Shown here in pieces: positions 15,054-22,250 of a stretch of DNA of 64,000 nt (position 1 is the stretch's first letter; each line of letters starts with the position of its first letter). The position numbers and the translations under genes are program-made. Where the stretch lies: positions 1-64,000 of the forward strand of contig JAGI01000003.1 of assembly GCA_000526575.1 (NCBI GenBank), given 5' to 3'. The notes below the pieces were generated by a model. That model saw nothing but the letters and a program-made list of their open reading frames with translations, ran no database searches and was not told the DNA's origin. The stretch comes from Clostridium sp. 12(A) (GTDB lineage: Bacteria; Bacillota; Clostridia; Lachnospirales; Lachnospiraceae).

Positions 15054-16784
15054 TCAGGGCAGAGGAAATTCAAGCCTTACCTCTGTGTAATGAAGATATT
15101 CCGATTCTATATACACGCCGTACTCCGGACCATACATAAGCTGGATCCGGTCATGAACATTTTTAATACCAATCCGCTTTCTTTCTCCGTCCGCATGAAT
15201 GGTGGTTAAGAGCTTATCAGGCGGTATGCCCTCTCCATCATCCCATATTTTTATGATCAGACGATCCTTTTCCTGATAAACAGAAATGCGAATGGTACAA
15301 ATACCTATCTTCGGTTCCATGCCATGAACCAGAGAGTTTTCAATGATAGGCTGTAAAATACAGCTTGGTATCATAATATCCAGCAGACTTTCATCCACAT
15401 CCCACTGAATATTCAGCCTGTCAGGATAAATATTGCTGTAAAGCTCCAGATAATTTTCTGCGTATTCAATTTCCATGCTTACGCTGCAGGTAGGCTGTGT
15501 GCGGTTAATGTTACCCCTGAAAAATTTGGATAAATAACAAATCAACCGGCTGACCTCTTCATCTCCATTGATTTGAGCAATGCCATTGATGGATTGGAGG
15601 ACATTGAACAGGAAATGCGGATTGACCTGAGCCTGGAGTTCATGGTATTTGAATTCCAACAGCATGTATTCATTCTGCTGCTGAATTTCCTTTGCTTTAA
15701 CCACCTCTGCCATGAGAGTTTCGATTCTGCCCGCCATTTCATGAATATGATCGGAGAGAACATCCATTTGATCACCGCTGGAAAAAGAGGTGGCTTCCAT
15801 ATCAAATTTTCCCTTTGATATCTGACTGATGTTACGGAGCAGTATCTCCAGATTCCTTGCCATATTTCCAAACATGAGCCAGAGAAATATTATAATAAGA
15901 ACAAATAAAAGAAGTCCCACTGCAGATATAAAGTAAAGAAGATCAGAAAATGTTCTGTATTTTTCCGTCAAATCAACCTCATGAGAGATCCGCAGCCGGC
16001 TCCTGTTAATAAAGTACTCTGCATACAGGTAGTCATGCTTGTTATTCTTTTTCTGGTTTTCCTGACTGGTGCCTTCATTGGTAGAGAATAGAAGGGCTTC
16101 GTTTCTATCATATAATGTGAAGTTCCCTATTCGATTGCTGTCTATGTTAGAAAATATTTCTTTCAAGGAACCATTCTGTACCTCTGCAATGACACAGCCG
16201 CAGAATTTCATACTACCCTGATCAAACAAATATCGCATGAGAATGATTCCGTTCTCATTGGGACTGCTTGTCCATACCGTATTTCCGGGCTGGTCAGCCA
16301 GATTTCCCAGATTCTTAAAATAAAGATTTCTCACGTCCTCATCTTTTGGTCTTTCTTTCCGAATTCTGGAATCCCGGTAAACCATATGAATGTTGTTAGC
16401 AGGATCTACGATGGCGACCCAGTTAATGTCATAATTGGCGCTGAGCATTTCTTCTAATTGCTTTCGGATCCTCTGGGTGAGAAATGGAACCTCTGTCTTT
16501 TCAGAACCAACCATCTGATATAAAAGCGGACCAAACCGTTCGTTTGTGGCTGACAATGGGATGGTATCCTCCACCAATTCCTTTAACGATATATCAATGT
16601 TTCGGCATATCTGCTCGGTTAAGGTATCCGACTGATTGGTCAGCTCTGTCTTAAACCAGTTGCTGCTGACCTTATAAATGCAGACCAGGGCTCCCAGAAA
16701 TGTCACGCCTAACAGCATGGTGACCGCGATCATTTTAAAATACAGAGTTTTTCTGAAATGAATTTTTTTATCGGCGGGTCTCAT
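15054..16784 (-). CDS. Sensor histidine kinase, YesM family
   Basis: A 576-aa membrane kinase. TM1 is at ~17-38, an extracellular dCache-like sensor at ~40-280 and TM2 at ~284-306. A HAMP segment follows, then the His_kinase domain with QAQVNPHFLFNVLQS (phospho-His390) and an ATPase domain with IIENSLVHGM, DDGEGIPPDK and GIGIKNV. Kinases of this type sit with AraC-type regulators beside sugar ABC transporters in Firmicutes and sense an extracellular glycan, often through the binding protein. It has a near-perfect promoter of its own (16807-16835), so the TCS can be expressed separately from the transporter. GGAGG is 6 bases before the ATG. Confidence 0.95.
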   Translation of the reverse strand: MRPADKKIHFRKTLYFKMIAVTMLLGVTFLGALVCIYKVSSNWFKTELTNQSDTLTEQICRNIDISLKELVEDTIPLSATNERFGPLLYQMVGSEKTEVPFLTQRIRKQLEEMLSANYDINWVAIVDPANNIHMVYRDSRIRKERPKDEDVRNLYFKNLGNLADQPGNTVWTSSPNENGIILMRYLFDQGSMKFCGCVIAEVQNGSLKEIFSNIDSNRIGNFTLYDRNEALLFSTNEGTSQENQKKNNKHDYLYAEYFINRSRLRISHEVDLTEKYRTFSDLLYFISAVGLLLFVLIIIFLWLMFGNMARNLEILLRNISQISKGKFDMEATSFSSGDQMDVLSDHIHEMAGRIETLMAEVVKAKEIQQQNEYMLLEFKYHELQAQVNPHFLFNVLQSINGIAQINGDEEVSRLICYLSKFFRGNINRTQPTCSVSMEIEYAENYLELYSNIYPDRLNIQWDVDESLLDIMIPSCILQPIIENSLVHGMEPKIGICTIRISVYQEKDRLIIKIWDDGEGIPPDKLLTTIHADGERKRIGIKNVHDRIQLMYGPEYGVYIESEYLHYTEVRLEFPLP

Positions 16785-16806
16785 CAGCCACCTCCTGTTT
16801 TTTCCA

Positions 16807-16835
16807 ACTATATCAACTCATAATGAGAATGTCAA
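16807..16835 (-). promoter_or_regulatory. Promoter of the kinase-regulator-esterase unit with a palindrome in the spacer
   Basis: Minus strand TTGACA (16830-16835), 17 bases, TATAGT (16807-16812), 22 bases from the kinase ATG. The spacer contains the palindrome CTCATAATGAG (16817-16827), a candidate operator. Confidence 0.8.
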
Positions 16836-16863
16836 CGACAGAAAGCGACTGATTATGGCAATA

Positions 16864-17688
16864 TCAGCCCTTAACCGCACCGGAGGTAATTCCTCCGATA
16901 ATGTACTTCTGAAGCATAAGGTAAAGAAGTAAGATAGGTATGATGGAGAGAATGAATAATGCAAAGGCAAGACCCAGCTCTATGCTGTTCTCTCCAAAGA
17001 AGAAATACTGGGTCAGTGGGATGTTCCGGACCTGTTTTTGCTGAAGCAGTGTTAAAGACATCTGGAAATCATTCCATACATTCAGTGAATTTAAAATAAC
17101 AGATGTCAGTATGATTGGCTTCATCAGCGGAAATACAATGCGGAAAAATGTGGAATAGATGCCGGCTCCATCTATGGAAGCCGCCTCTTCCAGTTCCTTG
17201 GGGATGCTTTTAACAAAACCTGATACTAAAAGTACGGTAAATGCAATTTGAAAACCGACCTTTGCCATGATAAACCCATGAAGGGTATTTAACAGCTTCC
17301 ATTTTGTCATGTCGATATAGAGTGGGGTCATGATCGACTGAAATGGAATAATCATAGCTCCTATAAACAGATAATAGATTCCGTTATAGAACTTGTTGTT
17401 TTTTCTGGCAATGATATAAGCTGCCATGGTACAGAACAGGGTAATAAGCACAACCGATACGACTGTGGTCACAAGGCTGTTCTTAAGAGCCAGGCCGAAA
17501 TTGGAGGTTTCTATAGCCCGTGTAAAGTTATCCCAGTGAATGATTTTGGGGAATGCCAGGCGGTTTATAACCATCTCTGGTTTTGATTTGACGGAATAAA
17601 TAATTGCAATGTAAAAGGGACTGACAACCAAAAGAGTGATTGCAATTTTTATAATAAGAGTCAAGCTTTTCTTTAATGTCCGGTTCAT
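16864..17688 (-). CDS. Carbohydrate ABC transporter permease, MalG type
   Basis: A 274-aa inner-membrane permease with six predicted helices. The EAA loop that docks on the ATPase reads KSIPKELEEAASIDGAGIYS, followed by FFRIVFPLMKP (residues ~155-185). The C-terminal YIIGGITSGAVKG is typical of the CUT1 subfamily. It forms the channel with the MalF-type partner; the ATPase (MsmX-like) is not encoded here, as is usual for CUT1 systems that share one ATPase. Its ATG overlaps the stop of the upstream permease by one base (TAATG). Confidence 0.95.
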   Translation of the reverse strand: MNRTLKKSLTLIIKIAITLLVVSPFYIAIIYSVKSKPEMVINRLAFPKIIHWDNFTRAIETSNFGLALKNSLVTTVVSVVLITLFCTMAAYIIARKNNKFYNGIYYLFIGAMIIPFQSIMTPLYIDMTKWKLLNTLHGFIMAKVGFQIAFTVLLVSGFVKSIPKELEEAASIDGAGIYSTFFRIVFPLMKPIILTSVILNSLNVWNDFQMSLTLLQQKQVRNIPLTQYFFFGENSIELGLAFALFILSIIPILLLYLMLQKYIIGGITSGAVKG

Positions 17689-18542
17689 TAGATCTCCACC
17701 TCCCTGGCTCTTAAATTCTTTGATACCAGTGTGCTGACAATGAAAATAGCTATGGTAAATACCACTGCAATTGCCTGTCCGTAGCCAGCTTTAAAATAAG
17801 TAAATAAGTTGTTGTAAATTAACATTGCCACAGTTTCAGAAGCTCTTCCCGGTCCTCCGCCTGTCGCTGCCATTGGATAATCAAACACCTTCATACCCCA
17901 GGCCAGAAGCAGGGTGAAGTTTGCGGTAATTGCCGGTGCGATCATGGGGAATGTGATCGCTTTGAACTTCTGCCATGACGTGGCGCCTTCCAGCTCTGCT
18001 GCCTCATAATAATCTTTGGATACTCCCTGAATCGCCGCAATATAAACGACCATACAGTAACCCGCATCTCTCCAGATAGAGATCACAGAGAGTCCGATCA
18101 TGACCCAGACCCTGCTTCCAAGGGGACTTGGAATTCCAAACACATTAAAAAACACATCACTGTATACATATCTCCAGATATAGGAAGATAATACAAGGCT
18201 AAGACAATAAGGTACAAAAATACAAGTCCTGAGTAAGTTATTTACTTTTGATTTTTTCGATATCATCAGGGCAAAAAGCAAACCAAAAAGGTTAGAAAAT
18301 ACCATTGTAACTGCTGTAAAGATCAGTGTATTTTTTATGGCATTTAATACATTGGCATCCTGAAAAATACGGATATAATTGCTTAGGCCCACATATTTTT
18401 TAACCGGACTCATTCCATCCCATTTCGTAAAGGAGATCGGAAACCCCTGCAGAAACGGATAGACCACGAATATTGAGAATATAATCAGTGCCGGCAGTAC
18501 AAAGGTAAATTCCTGCAGCCGTTTTTTCGTTTTCTGGTTCAT
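17688..18542 (-). CDS. Carbohydrate ABC transporter permease, MalF/UgpA type
   Basis: A 284-aa inner-membrane permease. The EAA loop reads GVSKDYYEAAELEGATSWQK with FKAITFPMIAPA at ~185-215, and there are six helices. The short N-terminus, without the large periplasmic loop of enteric MalF, is typical of Gram-positive CUT1 systems. GGAGG is 5 bases from the ATG. It lies 98 bases downstream of the binding-protein gene, with a stem-loop between them. Confidence 0.95.
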   Translation of the reverse strand: MNQKTKKRLQEFTFVLPALIIFSIFVVYPFLQGFPISFTKWDGMSPVKKYVGLSNYIRIFQDANVLNAIKNTLIFTAVTMVFSNLFGLLFALMISKKSKVNNLLRTCIFVPYCLSLVLSSYIWRYVYSDVFFNVFGIPSPLGSRVWVMIGLSVISIWRDAGYCMVVYIAAIQGVSKDYYEAAELEGATSWQKFKAITFPMIAPAITANFTLLLAWGMKVFDYPMAATGGGPGRASETVAMLIYNNLFTYFKAGYGQAIAVVFTIAIFIVSTLVSKNLRAREVEI

Positions 18543-18565
18543 TCATGCCTCCAATATGTTGAAAA

Positions 18566-18613
18566 AATAAAGTCAGGGTTTTATATAGCTTTAGCTACCT
18601 GCCACCCTGACTT
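18566..18613 (-). terminator. Intercistronic stem-loop (attenuator) between binding protein and permeases
   Basis: On the minus strand AAGTCAGGGT/ACCCTGACTT (10 bp) with an inner TAGCT/AGCTA stem is followed by TTATTTTTTC. Such partial terminators leave the binding protein more abundant than the permeases. Confidence 0.75.
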
Positions 18614-18640
18614 CGTGAGTTATTTCATTACTTCATAAAA

Positions 18641-19993
18641 TTACTGTCTGATGGATGCGATTTCATAATCAATGTCCTGAAGTAATTTTGCTACGTCACG
18701 CTGGCTGTCGTCCAAAGTGACAAATTCCTGAAGTTTGGTGCGGAATGCAGTGGAATACTCAGAGGTATAATCTGGCACCAGACTCTTGGAAACGATCATA
18801 TCGTTATCGATATATGATTTGATTTCCTTAATAAAGTCATCTGCATCATCAGTTGAAACTGTTACATTGCTGGTCATTAATTTAGCAGTAGACATCCAGG
18901 TCTTTGAGCTTTCTTCATTGGCAAAATAATTTAATAATGCCATAACCGCTTCCTTTTGCTTTGTCTGGGAAGATACTACGAATACATCATCAATACCAAC
19001 CCATAATTTATTGTCCTGGGCATTGTTTGACCATGGAGTCGGGAACATACCGAATTCACCATCCGGGCTTGCTGCAATAACGTCTCCCATGAGCCAGCCG
19101 CCGTTCATGTACATCGGTCTCTGACCTGCTGCAAAGTTCTGAATACCCTGTGTCTGATCTACAGCTGCATCACCTGCATCTTTGTAGGAAGCGAATTTAG
19201 AGAACATTTCCATTGCTTCTTTCACAGTTGCATTGTCAGACAGCTCTTTCTTGCCTTCCTGAGAATCTCTCCATACACTTTCATTTCCGGTGGAAGCTGC
19301 CATGCTTGTAAAGAAAGAATCAAGCTCATGGAATACTCCGTGAATGAAGTTGTAAGGATGTACAAATGGTTTAATACCTTTATCATTAAATGCGTCAGCT
19401 ACTTTAAAGAACTCGTCCTTTGTCTTTGGAGCCTCTAATCCGGCTTCTTTAAACATCTTCTTGTTGTAGAAGGTTGCCTTTACCTGAGCATCGATAGGGA
19501 ATCCGTAAACTCCGCCGTCAATGGTACATTCATCGGCTAACATTGGAAGTACATTTTTCATGCAGTCTTCGTCTTTTAAGTCCATAAAGTAACCGCCATC
19601 AACGAATTCTTTCATTGTCTGAGGCTTACCAAACATAATGTCCGGTGCTTCGCCTGCAGCGATATAGTTTTTATACGTTGCGATATAAGAGGAAGATGCT
19701 ACGACCTCTACATCAACTTTAACTCCTGGGTTTGCTGCTTCAAATGCTGCTATCATAGCATCCAGAGCATCTCTTTTTGACTGTTCGCCCATGTAGTGAA
19801 CCAGACGGATCGTAACCTCGTCCCCACTGGCTGCTTTTGTTGTCTCGCCTTTGTTATCTGCTCCTTTTGTCTCCTGACTTGTAGTCTCCCCTACGGTTTC
19901 TGTCTTACTTCCTGAGGAGCAGCCTGTTGCTGTTGCTGCCAAAAGACCGGCTAGCAAGAGGGCCGAAGCACGCTTAAAATACCTTTTTTTCAT
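18641..19993 (-). CDS. Extracellular solute-binding lipoprotein (family 1, sugar)
   Basis: A 450-aa binding protein of a CUT1 ABC importer. The signal peptide ends in a lipobox (LLAATATGC, Cys25), then a Ser/Thr/Gly-rich tether (~26-58) and the family 1 SBP fold (VTIRLVHYMGEQSKRDALDAM ...). Sequence features such as the GQRPMYMNGGW segment fit oligosaccharide binders. The ligand is not identifiable; the neighbouring esterase suggests a glucuronoxylan-type oligosaccharide. AAGGAGG precedes the ATG. It is the first and probably most expressed gene of the transporter operon. I could not find a convincing consensus promoter in the 280 bases upstream, which would fit activation by the AraC-type regulator. 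Confidence 0.95.
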   Translation of the reverse strand: MKKRYFKRASALLLAGLLAATATGCSSGSKTETVGETTSQETKGADNKGETTKAASGDEVTIRLVHYMGEQSKRDALDAMIAAFEAANPGVKVDVEVVASSSYIATYKNYIAAGEAPDIMFGKPQTMKEFVDGGYFMDLKDEDCMKNVLPMLADECTIDGGVYGFPIDAQVKATFYNKKMFKEAGLEAPKTKDEFFKVADAFNDKGIKPFVHPYNFIHGVFHELDSFFTSMAASTGNESVWRDSQEGKKELSDNATVKEAMEMFSKFASYKDAGDAAVDQTQGIQNFAAGQRPMYMNGGWLMGDVIAASPDGEFGMFPTPWSNNAQDNKLWVGIDDVFVVSSQTKQKEAVMALLNYFANEESSKTWMSTAKLMTSNVTVSTDDADDFIKEIKSYIDNDMIVSKSLVPDYTSEYSTAFRTKLQEFVTLDDSQRDVAKLLQDIDYEIASIRQ

Positions 19994-20196
19994 TTTACTT
20001 CCTCCTTAAATTTAGGTTCGTAATACTACCTCCTAAACATTTTAGCAAACGAAAGCGCATGGTCATATATTATTTTTTTGCTGTATTATTATTTTTCTTG
20101 TCTTTTTTGCGCAGTCAAGGCATAATACCACAATATATTCTCATTATTGTCTATTAATTATTCCTTTTATCGGTTTATATTGTTAAGAAACGTTAA

Positions 20197-20272
20197 AAAA
20201 CCTGAAACGATTCAGGCTATGTTCCTTTCACTATCAAAGGTCATAAACATAGTCTCAACCATTTCAGGTTTT
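20197..20272 (-). terminator. Long 76-base hairpin after radA
   Basis: Three nested arms pair in register: AAAACCTGAAA/TTTCAGGTTTT, CTATGTT/AACATAG and CCTTT/AAAGG. A T-run follows on the minus strand (GGTTTTTTAA), 10 bases past the radA stop. It acts as a terminator but is much longer than its neighbours. The rest of the 288 bases to 19993 is the AT-rich leader of the binding-protein gene. Confidence 0.7.
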
Positions 20273-20281
20273 CTTAACCTG

Positions 20282-21673
20282 TCAGTCAGACAATCCTATA
20301 ATTGCATCTCTTACGTTACGAGCACCAACCAGGCGGATTCCAGGAACGGGTCCCATCTTTCCCATGCATATTTCAGGAAGGATGCAGGTCTTAAATCCCA
20401 GCTTCTTTGCCTCGTTCACTCTTTGCTGGGCCATGGAAACAGCACGAACCTCTCCAGATAACCCAACTTCGCCAAAGATAATAGTTTTTGAATCCACCGC
20501 CCGGTCCTTCATACTGGAAACGATAGCCATGAGAATGGCAAGGTCAAGGGCCGGTTCGTTCATCCGGAGTCCACCGGTAATATTCACGTAAGCGTCAAAA
20601 TGAGAAAGGTCATAGTGGCATCTTTTCTCAAGGACTGCCATCAATAAGTTTACCCGGTTATAATCCGTACCAGCCGCCGTACGCCTTGGCATACCAAAAG
20701 CCGTTGGCGTAATCAGTGCCTGAACCTCCAAAAGCATAGGCCTTGTCCCCTCCATGGAACAGGCTACCACAGCACCAGAAGCCTCCTCCGGCCTTCCGCT
20801 CAACATATATTCAGAGGGATTTGCCACCTCAGCCAGGCCGCTTTCTACCATTTCAAATACTCCGATTTCATTGGTAGAACCAAATCTGTTTTTAACACCA
20901 CGGATAATCCGGTAGGAAGCACTTCTTTCTCCCTCGAAATAAAGCACCGTATCCACCATATGCTCCAGCACTCTGGGACCGGCCACGACTCCTTCTTTTG
21001 TTACATGTCCTACAATGAAAACAGCGATTCCTGAACCCTTTGCGATCTGCAAAAGGATATTGGTGGATTCTCTTACCTGGCTGACACTTCCTGGTGCGGA
21101 AGAAACCTCTTCCCGGAACATGGTCTGGATGGAATCAATGATCACTACATCCGGCTTTTCCTCCCGAATGACTCCTTCAATCAGTTCCAGGCTCGTCTCA
21201 CAGAGGAATAAAAGATCACCGGTTATTTCCCCGATACGATTCCCCCTTAGCTTAATCTGCTTTAAGGATTCCTCTCCCGATATGTAAAGCACCTTTTGTC
21301 CGGAAGCGGCAAGGTTACGGCAGACCTGGAGCAAAAGGGTGGATTTCCCGATTCCCGGGTCTCCTCCTACCAGAACCAGAGAGCCTTTTACAACACCGCC
21401 CCCAAGAACCCGGTCCAGTTCCTCATAACCAGTCTTCATACGGTCCTGCTCATCAAGATGAATGTCCGAGAGCCTGCTGGGCTTCGCCTTTGCTCCCAGG
21501 ATACCGCCATCGCCTCCAGAACCAATTCCTCGTTTGGACACAGGCTCTTTTTTTCCCACCAGCTCCTCTACAAATGTATTCCACTCCTTACAGCCAGGGC
21601 ACTGTCCCAGCCACTTTGCGGATTCATATCCACATTCCTTACAAAAGAATGCAGTTGCCTTAGCTTTTGCCAT
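20282..21673 (-). CDS. radA: DNA repair protein RadA
   Basis: A 463-aa RecA-like ATPase that aids branch migration and processing of recombination intermediates. It has an N-terminal zinc finger C-x2-C-x10-C-x2-C (Cys11, 14, 25, 28), Walker A GGDPGIGKST (103-112), the RadA-specific GVKNRFGSTNEIG motif (~258), and a C-terminal Lon-like domain. Length is standard. AAGGAGG precedes ATG 21673, and this site directly touches the U-tract of the upstream terminator, so expression depends on read-through or on the terminator being bypassed. Confidence 0.97.
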   Translation of the reverse strand: MAKAKATAFFCKECGYESAKWLGQCPGCKEWNTFVEELVGKKEPVSKRGIGSGGDGGILGAKAKPSRLSDIHLDEQDRMKTGYEELDRVLGGGVVKGSLVLVGGDPGIGKSTLLLQVCRNLAASGQKVLYISGEESLKQIKLRGNRIGEITGDLLFLCETSLELIEGVIREEKPDVVIIDSIQTMFREEVSSAPGSVSQVRESTNILLQIAKGSGIAVFIVGHVTKEGVVAGPRVLEHMVDTVLYFEGERSASYRIIRGVKNRFGSTNEIGVFEMVESGLAEVANPSEYMLSGRPEEASGAVVACSMEGTRPMLLEVQALITPTAFGMPRRTAAGTDYNRVNLLMAVLEKRCHYDLSHFDAYVNITGGLRMNEPALDLAILMAIVSSMKDRAVDSKTIIFGEVGLSGEVRAVSMAQQRVNEAKKLGFKTCILPEICMGKMGPVPGIRLVGARNVRDAIIGLSD

Positions 21674-21686
21674 CTGCTTCCTCCTT

Positions 21687-21724
21687 AAAAAATGGGGCCC
21701 GGCTCTTCATAAGAACCGAACCCC
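21687..21724 (-). terminator. Terminator immediately before the radA ribosome binding site
   Basis: Minus strand GGGG.TCGGTTCTT-ATG-AAGAGCCGG.CCCC stem followed by ATTTTTTAAGGAGG. The T-run merges with the radA Shine-Dalgarno sequence. Confidence 0.75.
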
Positions 21725-21737
21725 TTCCTTATTCCTG

Positions 21738-22151
21738 TTATTTGCGTTTGATCTTCACAGATACCGGAGTACCCTCATTTAATTCAACGCTTGCAGAAAG
21801 CTTACCGCTCATATTGGTTCTCACGCTTCCGGCTGCTTCACCTTCCACATAAACCTCATATTCTGTATCCTCTGCCAGCTGAATGGTTAACTGAGCATCC
21901 TTGTCACCCTCGACCAAAAATTCTACACCATCGTTGGAAACGGTAAAATTTTCTACCGCAGTCCCGGGTACAGACTCGTATACAAACATGCCGTTTCGTT
22001 CCAGCTTGGTTATCTCATAAAAAGTCTTTACTTTATATAAATCACCTGCGTGTTCAAAATCCTGTAATTTTGACTTTGCTCCTAATTTGTAATTACCAAA
22101 ACTGATTGTTCCGTCTTGTTCAGTGCGGATTAATTCTTCAATTACCGGCAT
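21738..22151 (-). CDS. Conserved hypothetical protein, 137 aa
   Basis: No function recognised. A soluble, acidic, beta-rich protein without signal peptide. It opens with MPVIEELIRTEQDGTISFGN, and the C-terminal half (VEGDKDAQLTIQLAEDTEYE ... SASVELNEGTPVSVKIKRK) looks like a small beta sandwich. I recall similar small proteins beside clpC-radA in Lachnospiraceae, but this was not checked. AGGAGGG lies upstream of the ATG. It lies between clpC (99 bases) and radA (64 bases) on the same strand and ends with its own terminator. Confidence 0.75.
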   Translation of the reverse strand: MPVIEELIRTEQDGTISFGNYKLGAKSKLQDFEHAGDLYKVKTFYEITKLERNGMFVYESVPGTAVENFTVSNDGVEFLVEGDKDAQLTIQLAEDTEYEVYVEGEAAGSVRTNMSGKLSASVELNEGTPVSVKIKRK

Positions 22152-22250
22152 CGGTTTGCCCTCCTAGTATTTTGTTTACTTATCCCTGATTGCGAAGAAC
22201 AGATCCTTTCGCTTGTAGCTATTATACACGAATGAGCGGAAAATGGCTAG

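Noticed and set aside
20040-20075. Catabolite-responsive (cre) element upstream of the sugar-binding protein (AACGAAAGCGC)
   Set aside because: Only the CGAAAGCG core resembles cre; the flanking half-sites do not match.
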